A stretch of DNA of 64,000 bases. It comes from Micromonospora arborensis. Lineage in GTDB: Bacteria; Actinomycetota; Actinomycetes; Mycobacteriales; Micromonosporaceae. Each line of letters opens with the position of its first letter. The stretch's first letter is position 1. Position numbers and translations under genes: made by a program. Shown in pieces: positions 44,463-52,971 of this stretch. The stretch is taken from NCBI RefSeq assembly GCF_003205615.1, contig NZ_PYBV01000028.1:1-64000 (forward strand), given 5' to 3'. The notes below the pieces were generated by a model. It was not told where the DNA came from, did no database searches, and worked only from the letters and a program-made list of their open reading frames with translations.

Positions 44463-45470
44463 ATGGCGCGACCCATCACGCTCTTCACCGGCCAGTGGGC
44501 CGACCTGCCTTTCGAGGAGGTCTGCCGGCTCGCCTCCGAGTGGGGCTACGACGGTCTGGAGATCGCCTGCTGGGGCGACCACTTCGAGGTCGACAAGGCG
44601 CTCGCCGACGACTCGTACGTCGAGCGCAAGCGGGAGACCCTCGCGAAGCACAACCTCGAGGTCTTCACGATCTCCAACCACCTGGTCGGTCAGGCGGTCT
44701 GCGACCACCCGATCGACGAGCGGCACCAGGACATCCTGCCCGGCCGGATCTGGGGCGACGGGGAGCCCGAGGGGGTCCGTCAGCGGGCCGCCGAGGAGAT
44801 CAAGGACACCGCGCGGGCGGCGGCGAAGCTCGGCGTGAAGACTGTCGTCGGCTTCACCGGTTCGTCGATCTGGCACACCCTGGCGATGTTCCCGCCGGTG
44901 CCGCCGTCGATGATCGAGCGCGGCTACCAGGACTTCGCCGACCGGTGGAACCCGATCCTCGACGTGTTCGACGAGGTGGGGGTGCGGTTCGCGCACGAGG
45001 TGCACCCCAGCGAGATCGCCTACGACTACTGGACGACGAAGCGGACGCTGGAGGCGATCGGTAACCGGCCCGCGTTCGGGTTGAACTGGGACCCGTCGCA
45101 CTTCGTCTGGCAGGAGCTGGACCCGGTGAACTTCATCTTCGACTTCGCCGACCGGATCTACCACGTGGACTGCAAGGACGCCAAGGTGCGTACCGGGGAT
45201 GGTCGGCGTGGCCGGCTCGCCTCGCACCTGCCCTGGGCCGACCTGCGCCGCGGGTGGGACTTCGTCTCCACCGGGCACGGCGACGTGCCCTGGGAGGACT
45301 GCTTCCGCGCGTTGAACGCGATCGGCTACACCGGCCCGATCTCGGTCGAGTGGGAGGACGCCGGGATGGACCGGCTGGTCGGCGCCCCGGAGGCGTTGCA
45401 GTTCGTTCGCCGACTCGCCTTCGACGCCCCGAGCGCCGCCTTCGACGCGGCGTTCAGCAGCAAGGACTGA
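44463..45470 (+). CDS. Sugar phosphate isomerase/epimerase
   Basis: 335 residues of the xylose-isomerase-like TIM barrel: PITLFTGQWADLPFEEVCRL, SEWGYDGLEIACWGDHFEVD, VKTVVGFTGSSIWHTLAMFP, VRFAHEVHPSEIAYDYWTT, FGLNWDPSHFVWQELDPVNF (metal Asp/His) and ISVEWEDAGMDRLVGAPEAL (Glu). The family commonly accompanies ThuA-type and Gfo/Idh/MocA genes and acts on keto-sugars or inosose-like compounds. ATG after AGGGGAG. It is separated from the ThuA gene by the decayed kinase, and ends in a hairpin shared with a convergent gene. Confidence 0.92.
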   Translation: MARPITLFTGQWADLPFEEVCRLASEWGYDGLEIACWGDHFEVDKALADDSYVERKRETLAKHNLEVFTISNHLVGQAVCDHPIDERHQDILPGRIWGDGEPEGVRQRAAEEIKDTARAAAKLGVKTVVGFTGSSIWHTLAMFPPVPPSMIERGYQDFADRWNPILDVFDEVGVRFAHEVHPSEIAYDYWTTKRTLEAIGNRPAFGLNWDPSHFVWQELDPVNFIFDFADRIYHVDCKDAKVRTGDGRRGRLASHLPWADLRRGWDFVSTGHGDVPWEDCFRALNAIGYTGPISVEWEDAGMDRLVGAPEALQFVRRLAFDAPSAAFDAAFSSKD

Positions 45471-45490
45471 CCGCACCCCGGACAGACCAC

Positions 45491-45518
45491 GGGCCGGTCG
45501 CCCTGCGGCGGCCGGCCC
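45491..45518. terminator. Bidirectional hairpin terminator
   Basis: GGGCCGGTCGCC pairs with GGCGGCCGGCCC (12 bp, one T-G pair) around CTGC. It lies between the stop of the isomerase gene (plus) and the stop of the YtxH-like gene (minus). Confidence 0.8.
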
Positions 45519-45534
45519 GTCGACGTGCGATTGG

Positions 45535-45939
45535 TCAGAGCGTGCTGGCGTTCGTGCCCGAGCCGGACGGCTTGGTGCGGGGGTTCGTGGACGACGGCGA
45601 CCCGGAGGTCGTGCCGACCGTGCTGGTGCCCGCCTTGGCGCCCACGGTGGCGGGCGTGCCGGCGAACGCGTCGTCGGCGGCGGTCAGCTCCGGCTTGCCG
45701 GTGCTGCCGTTGCCGGTGCCCAACTTCTCGCCCAGTTTGGTCTGGCCGAGCTTGTCCTTGCCCTCGCTGTAGAGCTTGTTGGCCTGGGCCTGCGCGACCC
45801 CGGCCGCCTCCTGGACGGTCGGGTGGTCGAGCACCTTGCGGCCCCGAACAACGAGCTCCTCGTACTTTTCCCGGCCGGCACGGGCGCCCAGGACGAATCC
45901 CGCAGCCAGCCCGCCAAGAAACATGATCTTTCCGCGCAT
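45535..45939 (-). CDS. YtxH-like small membrane-anchored protein
   Basis: 134 residues. A single N-terminal membrane segment with a Gly pattern (KIMFLGGLAAGFVLGARAGR) followed by a charged helix EKYEELVVRGRKVLDHPTVQ and a Ser/Thr/Gly/Pro-rich tail. This matches YtxH-like actinobacterial proteins. Function unknown. ATG follows GAAGGAG. It stands alone between a convergent gene and a 290-bp gap containing the tRNA-Asn promoter region. Confidence 0.82.
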   Translation of the reverse strand: MRGKIMFLGGLAAGFVLGARAGREKYEELVVRGRKVLDHPTVQEAAGVAQAQANKLYSEGKDKLGQTKLGEKLGTGNGSTGKPELTAADDAFAGTPATVGAKAGTSTVGTTSGSPSSTNPRTKPSGSGTNASTL

Positions 45940-46233
45940 GGCGGCTCCTTCCGTACCTGACGCGCCGTCGCCTCGGCGAGTTGCCCCGTCGGAGGGCGAC
46001 CAATTCGCGCCTGCGTCCTCTGTCCGCAGCTAACTACCCATCCTGCTCTCCGCTCAAGCATGCTTGTGCCGGGATGGCGATTTACCCTAATTGTCGATAC
46101 GTTGTGCCTCCTGACCTGCCTGTCTTGATCATTAGGGGGCGGGGCAGAACCCACTGGACCGGCACCCGGGGATGTCCTGTATTCTTTTCCCGTCGCACGG
46201 CGCCGGCGAGATCCGGAGTCGCGCGGTGCACGA

Positions 46234-46306
46234 TCCCCTGTAGCTCAATTGGCAGAGCAGCCGGCTGTTAACCGGCAGGTTATTGGTTCGAGTCCAATCG
46301 GGGGAG
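46234..46306 (+). tRNA. tRNA-Asn (GTT)
   Basis: 73 nt. Acceptor TCCCCTG pairs with CGGGGGA (46299-46305), discriminator G; D arm GCTC-AATTGGCA-GAGC; anticodon arm GCCGG-CTGTTAA-CCGGC with anticodon GTT; T arm with GGTTCGAGTCC. CCA is not encoded. A terminator follows. Confidence 0.96.
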
Positions 46307-46320
46307 CTTCTCCACCCAGC

Positions 46321-46351
46321 GCCCGTCGGCAGTCCCGCCGACGGGCGTTTT
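46321..46351 (+). terminator. Rho-independent terminator of tRNA-Asn
   Basis: GCCCGTCGGC (46321-46330) pairs with GCCGACGGGC (46337-46346) around AGTCCC and is followed by GTTTTC. It is the most canonical terminator in the window. Confidence 0.88.
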
Positions 46352-46466
46352 CATGTGCCTGCCACCGGTTTCGCCCTCCCTCGACGTGCTCGCCCGGCAG
46401 GATGGTCGATGTCGACCTGGAATCCCGCTGCGTCGATTGATGCGTCGATTCTTGGGGTGAGTGCGG

Positions 46467-48578
46467 ATGTCCGGACGCAGGGCCACGCTGATCGCGGTGG
46501 CGGTCGTGCTGGCCTGGCTGGTGATCGGCGGTGTGGCCGGGCCGTACGCCGGACGCCTCAGCGAGGTCGCCACCAACGACAACGCCGCCTTCCTGCCCAC
46601 CGACGCCGAGGCGACCCGCGCCCAGGACCTCACCGGCGACTTCGTCGACCGGCAGACCATCCCGGCACTCGTCGTCTACGAGCGGCCCTCCGGGATCACC
46701 GACGCGGACCGGCAACGGGCCAGCGCCGACGCCGCCCGGTTCGCCCAGGTGCCCGGAGTCCTCACCCCACTGCCCCCGCCCATCCCGAGCGAGGACGGCC
46801 AGGCACTGCAAATCGTCGTGCCGGTCGACGACGCCGAGGGAGAGGAGATCGGCTCGGTCGTCGAACAGTTGCGCGACATCACCGGCGGCGACCGGGACGG
46901 GCTCACCGTGGACGTCGCCGGACCCGCTGGCCTGCTCGCCGACCTGATCAAGGTCTTCTCCGCCATCGACGGTCCACTGCTGCTGGTCACCCTGGTCGTG
47001 GTGCTGATCATCCTGCTGGTGGTCTACCGCAGCCCGGTGCTCTGGATCTTCCCGCTGCTCGCCGCCGGAATGTCGTACGCGCTGGCCTCGGTCTTCGTCT
47101 ACCTGCTCGCCGACGCGGACGTGGTCAAGCTCAACGGGCAGGCGCAGGGGATCCTCACCGTGCTGGTCTTCGGCGCCGGCACCGACTACGCGCTGCTGCT
47201 GATCGCCCGCTACCGGGAGGAACTGCACCGCCACGACCGGCCCTGGGCCGCCATGCGTACGGCGTGGAAGGGCGCCGCGCCCGCCATCATCGCCTCCGGC
47301 GGTACGGTCATCGTCAGTCTGCTCTGCCTGCTGCTGTCCAGCCTGAACTCCAACCGGGCACTCGGGCCGGTCGCCGCCATCGGCATCGCGGCCACCCTGC
47401 TGGTGATGCTCACCTTCCTGCCCTCGCTGCTGGTCATCGGTGGCCGGTGGGCGTTCTGGCCCCGACGGCCCCGGGAGGACCAGGCCGACCCACGGATCGA
47501 GCACGGCATCTGGAGCCGCGTCGCCGGCTTCGTGGCCCGGCACGCCCGACCGATCTGGCTGAGCACCGCCGTCGTACTGGCCATCCTCACACTGGGCCTC
47601 ACGCAGCTCGGCGCCACCACCCTCGGACAGTCCGACCTGTTCACCCAGCGCACCGACTCGGTGGACGGCCAGGAGGTGATCAACCGGCACTTCCCGGCCG
47701 GCACCGGCAGCCCGGCCACCATCTTCACCACCGAGCAGACCGCCCGGCAGGTCGCCCAGGTGGCGCAGGGCGTGCCCGGCGTCGCCGACGTCCGCCCGCT
47801 CACCGCCGGCCCGCAGACCGGCCCACCCGAGGAGAACGCCACCCCGAAGATCGTCGACGGGCGGGTGCAACTGGAAGCGACCCTGGCCGACCCGCCCGAC
47901 AGCGACCGCGCCGAGCGCACCCTCCGCGAGCTGCGGGTGGCCGTACACCAGGTGCCCGGCGCGGACGCGGTGGTCGGCGGATTCACCGCGATCAACGTGG
48001 ACACCTCGGACGCCGCGAAGCGCGACCAGAACGTCATCATCCCGGTGGTGCTGGTGGTCATCGCGGTCGTCCTGGCCCTGCTGCTCCGGGCGCTGCTCGC
48101 CCCGGTGCTGCTGATCGCCACCGTGCTGCTCAGCTTCGCGGCCACCCTCGGTCTGTGCGCGCTGCTGTTCCGCCACGTCTTCGGCTTCCCCGGCGTGGAC
48201 TCGTCGTTCCCGCTGTTCGCGTTCGTCTTCCTGGTCGCCCTCGGCATCGACTACAACATCTTCCTGATGAGCCGGGTGCGGGAGGAGTCGGTCAAGCGCG
48301 GCACCCGCGCCGGTGTGCTCGCCGGCCTCGCGGTCACCGGCGGGGTGATCACCTCCGCCGGCATCGTGCTCGCCGCGACCTTCTCCGCCCTCGCCGTCCT
48401 ACCCCTGGTGGTGCTTGTCGAGTTGGGTACGGCGGTCGCGATCGGGGTACTGATCGACACCATCATCGTCCGGTCGCTGCTGGTGCCCGCACTCGCGTAC
48501 GACATCGGGCCGAAGATCTGGTGGCCGGGCCGGTTGTCCCGGGCGAACGGTGAGCGGGAGGCACGCGATGCTGGCTGA
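46467..48578 (+). CDS. MMPL family (RND-type) transporter
   Basis: 703 residues with 11-12 membrane helices in two halves. Each half has a large extracytoplasmic loop after helix 1 (starting VATNDNAAFLPTDAEATRAQ and LGQSDLFTQRTDSVDGQEVI), and the MMPL proton-relay motifs VFGAGTDYALLLIARYREEL and VALGIDYNIFLMSRVREESV (Asp-Tyr pairs). Proton-driven export of lipids or hydrophobic drugs is likely. ATG 46467 lies 9 nt after GGGGTGAG; a GTG at 46461 is too close to it. The C-terminus overlaps the FAD oxidoreductase gene by 11 bp, implying a joint function. Confidence 0.93.
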   Translation: MSGRRATLIAVAVVLAWLVIGGVAGPYAGRLSEVATNDNAAFLPTDAEATRAQDLTGDFVDRQTIPALVVYERPSGITDADRQRASADAARFAQVPGVLTPLPPPIPSEDGQALQIVVPVDDAEGEEIGSVVEQLRDITGGDRDGLTVDVAGPAGLLADLIKVFSAIDGPLLLVTLVVVLIILLVVYRSPVLWIFPLLAAGMSYALASVFVYLLADADVVKLNGQAQGILTVLVFGAGTDYALLLIARYREELHRHDRPWAAMRTAWKGAAPAIIASGGTVIVSLLCLLLSSLNSNRALGPVAAIGIAATLLVMLTFLPSLLVIGGRWAFWPRRPREDQADPRIEHGIWSRVAGFVARHARPIWLSTAVVLAILTLGLTQLGATTLGQSDLFTQRTDSVDGQEVINRHFPAGTGSPATIFTTEQTARQVAQVAQGVPGVADVRPLTAGPQTGPPEENATPKIVDGRVQLEATLADPPDSDRAERTLRELRVAVHQVPGADAVVGGFTAINVDTSDAAKRDQNVIIPVVLVVIAVVLALLLRALLAPVLLIATVLLSFAATLGLCALLFRHVFGFPGVDSSFPLFAFVFLVALGIDYNIFLMSRVREESVKRGTRAGVLAGLAVTGGVITSAGIVLAATFSALAVLPLVVLVELGTAVAIGVLIDTIIVRSLLVPALAYDIGPKIWWPGRLSRANGEREARDAG

Positions 48579-49806
48579 GACCGACGTGGTCATCGTCGGT
48601 GGCGGCCTGGCCGGCCTGGCCGCGGCCCGCCGGCTGCACCGCGCCGGCGTGCCCTGGCGGCTGCTGGAGGCCAGCGGCCGGCTCGGCGGGCGGATCGCCA
48701 CCGACGTCGTCGACGGCTACCTCATCGACCGGGGCTTCCAGGTGCTCAACACCGCCTACCCCCAACTCGGCACGCTGCTCGACACCGACCGGCTCGACCT
48801 CGGCTACTTCACCTCCGGAGTGCTGGTACGCAAGGGCGACGACCTGCTGCGGCTGGTCAATCCGCTGCGTTCGCCGACCGGCGGCCCGCGCACCGCGCTC
48901 GCCGGGGTCGGCTCCCTGCTCGACCGGCTCCGCTTCGCCACGCTCGCGACCGGCTGCGCGACCCTGCCCACGTCCCGGCTGCTCACCGCACCGGAAACCA
49001 GCGCCGAGACGGCGTTGCGCCGGGCCGGCCTCTCCGACGCGATCATCGAGGAGCTGCTGCGGCCGTTCCTGTCCGGCGTGTTCATCGAACGGGAGCTGGC
49101 CACCTCCAGCCACGTACTGGCAATGGTGTTGCGCTCCTTCGCCCGCGGCCGGATCGGCCTGCCCGCCGAGGGCATGGCCGCGCTGCCCCGCGCCATCGCC
49201 GACCCGCTCCCGGCCGACCTGCTCGACCTGGACACCCCGGTCGCGGAGGTCACACCCGGCCGGGTCCGCACCCAGGCCGGCGACATCCGCTGCCGGGCCG
49301 TCGTGGTCGCCGTCGACCCGCCCGCCGCGTCCGCGCTGCTACCGGCCCTGGCGACGGTACGCATGCACAGCTACACCACCTACTACCACAGCGCACCCGA
49401 GCCACCGCTCACCGAGCCGATCCTGCTCGTCGACGGCGACCGGCGGGAGCTCGTCGCCAACACGGTGGTGCTCAGCAACGCGGCCGCAACGTACGCGCCC
49501 GCCGGACGGCACCTCGTGGCCACCTCGGTGGTCGGCCCGACACCCCCGCCCGAGCCGACCATACGGGCCGAGTTGACCCGGCTGTACGGTCAGTCCACCG
49601 CCGACTGGACCCACCTCACCACCGTGGCCGTCCCGAACGCGCTGCCCGCCGCGCCGCCACCGCAGGGGCTGCTGCGTAAGGCCGTGTCGTTGGGAGACGG
49701 CCTGTTCGTGGCCGGTGACCACCGGGACAGCCCGTCCATCCAGGGCGCACTCGCCAGCGGGTGGCGCACCGCCGGGGCGGTGCTGGACGAGCTGCGCGCG
49801 ACGTAA
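48568..49806 (+). CDS. FAD-dependent amine-oxidase-like oxidoreductase
   Basis: 412 residues. FAD-binding TDVVIVGGGLAGLAAARRLH at residue 6, GG-motif LLEASGRLGGRIATDVVDGY, and the C-terminal FAD motif LFVAGDHRDSPSIQGALASG followed by W. The middle (TALRRAGLSDAIIEELLRPF then SGVFIERELATSS) resembles phytoene desaturase/protoporphyrinogen-oxidase-like flavoenzymes of unknown substrate. ATG 48568 follows GGGAGG at 7 nt; GTG 48550 is the alternative. Coupled to the MMPL transporter gene. Confidence 0.9.
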   Translation: MLAETDVVIVGGGLAGLAAARRLHRAGVPWRLLEASGRLGGRIATDVVDGYLIDRGFQVLNTAYPQLGTLLDTDRLDLGYFTSGVLVRKGDDLLRLVNPLRSPTGGPRTALAGVGSLLDRLRFATLATGCATLPTSRLLTAPETSAETALRRAGLSDAIIEELLRPFLSGVFIERELATSSHVLAMVLRSFARGRIGLPAEGMAALPRAIADPLPADLLDLDTPVAEVTPGRVRTQAGDIRCRAVVVAVDPPAASALLPALATVRMHSYTTYYHSAPEPPLTEPILLVDGDRRELVANTVVLSNAAATYAPAGRHLVATSVVGPTPPPEPTIRAELTRLYGQSTADWTHLTTVAVPNALPAAPPPQGLLRKAVSLGDGLFVAGDHRDSPSIQGALASGWRTAGAVLDELRAT

Positions 49807-49860
49807 CCCGGCGACGGACGACTCGAAAAAGCGGGGCGCCGCGGCCGTAGTTGATCATCT

Positions 49861-50820
49861 ATGATCCCCGCCATGCCCGCCCCTCTACCGGCCCCCACCT
49901 TCGACGCCGGTGCCGCGTACCCCGAGGTCAACGACCTGCGCAAGGCGCTCGACGCCGCCGACTGGCCCGCCGTTCGCGCGTTGGTCGCCGACCGCGACCC
50001 GGACGGCCGAACGCTGCTGGTCGGGGTCGCCGGCGACCAGGTCGGGATCGAGGCGTTCCTCCAGCGGGCGTACGACGACAACCCCGAGGATCCGCACGCC
50101 GGCACCCTGCTCGGCGCCTACCTGATCCGGGCCGGCTGGCGGATCCGCAGCGCCTACCGCGCCCAGTACGTCAGCCGCGAGCAGTTCGCCAAGTTCCACG
50201 AGCACCTGCGCCGCTCCGAGCAGGTGCTGATCGACGTCACCGCCCGGCACCCGGACGATGCGACCGCGTGGACCCAACGGATCACCAACAACCGCGGCCT
50301 CCAACTGGGACAGGCCGAAGCGCGCCGCCGCTACGACCGCCTCGCCCAGCACCATCCCCACCACGCTCCCGCGCAATCGAGCCTGCTCCAACAGTTCTGC
50401 CCGAAGTGGAGCGGAGACTGGGACCGCGCATTCGGCTTCGCCCGGGAGTGCGCCCAGGCCGCCCCGGACGGCGCACCGAACGCGGTCCTGATCGCCGAGG
50501 CGCACCTCGAACGGTGGCTGGAGTTCGACACCGATCGGGAGCGTGACGCGTACCTGCGCAGCACAGCGGTGGTGGACGAGATCATGCAGGCCGGGCAGCG
50601 GTCCGTGCTGCACCCCGCCTTCGTCGACCGGCCGGGCTGGGTCTGGATCCGCTCGGCGTTCGCGCTGATGTTCAGCCTCACCGAGCAGTGGACCGCCGCC
50701 GCCAGCCAGTTCACCGCTCTCGGCAACCGGGGCACCGACTACCCCTGGGACTACGTCGACGGGGCCGCAGGCTTCACGAAGTACCGCGCCAAGGCGTACG
50801 CGAAGGGTGGCCAGTCGTGA
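49861..50820 (+). CDS. Hypothetical helical-repeat protein
   Basis: 319 residues, soluble, mostly helical, with TPR-like stretches (DLRKALDAADWPAVRALVAD, EDPHAGTLLGAYLIRAGWRI, EAHLERWLEFDTDRERDAYL). Motif YVSREQFAKFHEHLRRSEQV and DDATAWTQRI suggest a DUF4034-like family, but this is not certain. The ATG at 49861 has no ribosome site and may be leaderless; ATG 49873 is the alternative. Its stop overlaps the GTG of the next gene (GTGA), so it is co-translated with the M16-like protein. Confidence 0.75.
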   Translation: MIPAMPAPLPAPTFDAGAAYPEVNDLRKALDAADWPAVRALVADRDPDGRTLLVGVAGDQVGIEAFLQRAYDDNPEDPHAGTLLGAYLIRAGWRIRSAYRAQYVSREQFAKFHEHLRRSEQVLIDVTARHPDDATAWTQRITNNRGLQLGQAEARRRYDRLAQHHPHHAPAQSSLLQQFCPKWSGDWDRAFGFARECAQAAPDGAPNAVLIAEAHLERWLEFDTDRERDAYLRSTAVVDEIMQAGQRSVLHPAFVDRPGWVWIRSAFALMFSLTEQWTAAASQFTALGNRGTDYPWDYVDGAAGFTKYRAKAYAKGGQS

Positions 50821-52511
50821 TCCAGCACCTGGACGTGGACGGCGTACCCACGCTGCTCGCCGCCACCGGCGGGCCGATGCGCGCCGGGCTGACCTTCCGG
50901 GTCGGCACCGCCGACGAGACGCTCGCCCGCGCCGGCATCACCCACCTCATCGAGCACCTCGCGCTCGCGCCGCTCGGCCTGGCCGACTACCACGTCAACG
51001 GCGCGACCGCCCAGGCGTTCACCACGTTCCACACCCAGGGCTCCGAGACGGACATCGCGGCCTTCCTCACCGCCGTCTGCGGGCACCTCTCCGATCTGCC
51101 GGTGGCGAGGCTGGACGTCGAGAAGGAGATCCTGCGGACCGAGTGGAGCAGCCGGGGCGCCGCCTCGGTCGACGACATCCCGCTGTGGCGACACGGTGCC
51201 CGGGACTACGGGCTGGCCAGCTACCCGGAGTGGGGCCTGGGCGCGCTCACCGCCGACGACCTGCGCGAGTGGGCCGCCCGATGGTTCACCCGGGAGAACG
51301 CCGTGCTCTGGATCGCCGGTGCCCGGGTGCCCGCCGGGCTGCGGCTGCCCCTGACCGCCGGGACCCGCCAGCCCGTCCCGATCGCGTCGTCGGCGCTTCC
51401 GCAGACGCCCGCGTACTTCGTGAGCGGCTCTCGGGCCGTGGTGCTCGACTCGGTGGTGCGGCGCCGCGCCGCCGCCAGCGTCTTCGCCGGGGTGCTGGAG
51501 CGGGAGCTGTACCGCTCGCTGCGCCAAGAGGCCGGCCTGTCCTACACCACCACCACGGGATACGAGCCGCGCGGCGACGGGTACGCCACGCTGCGGGCAC
51601 TCGCCGATGCGCTGCCGGAGAAGCAGGACGCGGTTCTCGGCGGCGTCGTCGACGTACTGGCGAAGATGCGGGTGGGGCGGATCGAGCAGGCGGACCTGGA
51701 CGCCACCATCGCCAAGCGGGAAGACTTCCTCGGTATCGCCGAGGTGGACGCGGTACGGCTGTCGTCGTACGCGCTCAACGTCCTGACCGGAGAGCCGAAC
51801 CTCAGCGTGGACGAGCACCGGGCCGAACTGAAGGCCGTCGACCTCGCCGACCTGCACGAGGTGGCGGGGGAGATGACCGCGTCGGCGCTGTTGATGGTGC
51901 CCGACGGTCTCCGCGCCGACTGGGCCGGGTTCGCCGCCGCGCCCACCCACTCGACCGAGATTCTGCAGGGCACCACGTACTCGTCGAAGGAGGGCAACGC
52001 CGCGCTGCGGATCGGCGTGGACGGAGTGACCCTCCTGCGGACCAACAACCCGCTGACCGTCCGGTACGACGACTGCTCCGCCATGCTCGTCTGGCCGGAC
52101 GGCGCGCGGCAGCTCATCGGCTCGGACGCCATCGCGCTGCACATCGAGCCCACCCTGTTCAACCTGCATCCTGCGGTGATCCCGGCCATCGACGCCAAGG
52201 TGCCGGACGACCGGCAGATCGCCATGCCGTCCCGCGCCCCAGACGCCATCCCGCAGCCACAGTTCGTACGGCAGCCCATCGCCCCCACCAACAACACCTG
52301 GTGGGAGGTCCCGGCGATGGTGCTCAGCGGGCTGGGCTTCGCCCTGGTGGGCGGGCTGAGCGTGCTGCTGACCCTCGCCATGCTTCTCACCGAGACCGAG
52401 CCGGGCGAGGAACAACTCTGGGGTGCCGTCGTGGTGCTCTGGCTGCTCACTGTTATTCTCGCGTTGCCCATCGTGAAGCTGTGGCGTCGGCGACGGCAGC
52501 GGCGTCGATGA
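50817..52511 (+). CDS. M16-like zinc peptidase with C-terminal membrane anchor
   Basis: 564 residues. Inverted zinc motif HLIEH (HxxEH) in ARAGITHLIEHLALAPLG near residue 44 and the downstream Glu ligand in LDVEKEILRTEW about 60 residues later fit M16 peptidases; the second M16 domain is present (RQEAGLSYTTTTGYEPRGDG). The C-terminus has two hydrophobic helices (VPAMVLSGLGFALVGGLSVL, WGAVVVLWLLTVILALPIVK) and a basic tail RRRRQRRR, so it is membrane-tethered, which is unusual for the family. GTG start overlaps the preceding gene. Confidence 0.82.
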   Translation: MIQHLDVDGVPTLLAATGGPMRAGLTFRVGTADETLARAGITHLIEHLALAPLGLADYHVNGATAQAFTTFHTQGSETDIAAFLTAVCGHLSDLPVARLDVEKEILRTEWSSRGAASVDDIPLWRHGARDYGLASYPEWGLGALTADDLREWAARWFTRENAVLWIAGARVPAGLRLPLTAGTRQPVPIASSALPQTPAYFVSGSRAVVLDSVVRRRAAASVFAGVLERELYRSLRQEAGLSYTTTTGYEPRGDGYATLRALADALPEKQDAVLGGVVDVLAKMRVGRIEQADLDATIAKREDFLGIAEVDAVRLSSYALNVLTGEPNLSVDEHRAELKAVDLADLHEVAGEMTASALLMVPDGLRADWAGFAAAPTHSTEILQGTTYSSKEGNAALRIGVDGVTLLRTNNPLTVRYDDCSAMLVWPDGARQLIGSDAIALHIEPTLFNLHPAVIPAIDAKVPDDRQIAMPSRAPDAIPQPQFVRQPIAPTNNTWWEVPAMVLSGLGFALVGGLSVLLTLAMLLTETEPGEEQLWGAVVVLWLLTVILALPIVKLWRRRRQRRR

Positions 52512-52574
52512 GGTGGGGCCGGACCGCTGCTGGCCCGTGATCCACCGGACGGGATAAGATCCTGCGCGGTGTTC

Positions 52575-52651
52575 GGGGCGGTAGCTCAGCCGGTTAGAGC
52601 AGGGGACTCATAATCCCTCGGTCGCGGGTTCGAGCCCCGCCCGCCCCACCA
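52575..52651 (+). tRNA. tRNA with CAU anticodon (Ile2 or elongator Met)
   Basis: Acceptor GGGGCGG pairs with CCGCCCC, discriminator A, encoded CCA at 52649-52651. Anticodon arm GGGGA-CTCATAA-TCCCT gives CAT. The sequence around the anticodon and the variable loop (TCGGTCG) look more like tRNA-Ile2, which needs lysidine modification, than elongator Met; initiator tRNA is excluded by the paired first acceptor bases. The 3' part is the target duplicated at 56579-56611. Confidence 0.9.
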
Positions 52652-52971
52652 CTGAAACCCCCAGGTCAAACATGGTGGTACAGCACGACCACCGTTGGCC
52701 GAGCAGACGCCGACCCAAGCCTCATGAAGCCGAACCCGGCACCAATCCGACGCGCCGCCTTGGCGGTTGATGCCGACCCGACCAGGTGCGTCCTCGTAAG
52801 CGACTCCACCTCTGACATCGGAGGTCTAGGGGCGGCATGAGCCGCCGACGAAACGTCCTGTCATGCCGAGTAGTGCACACTCGATCACGGCGGCAGCGAT
52901 GCCGACGACAGCGCGAGCGGGCCGTGGGGCACCCGGTCGCCGGGCTCTCCCTCGTGGCACCATGTTGCGCT
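52652..52971. other. Gene-free left end of the island
   Basis: 320 bp with no supportable gene. It may hold decayed coding sequence: frames are short and interrupted. The last bases (CATGTT then GCGCT before ATG) may be a promoter for the DUF1963 gene. Confidence 0.5.

Noticed and set aside
46245..48176. A 643-codon minus-strand frame opposite the MMPL gene and through tRNA-Asn
   Set aside because: It crosses the tRNA and its terminator and lies opposite a well-conserved transporter.
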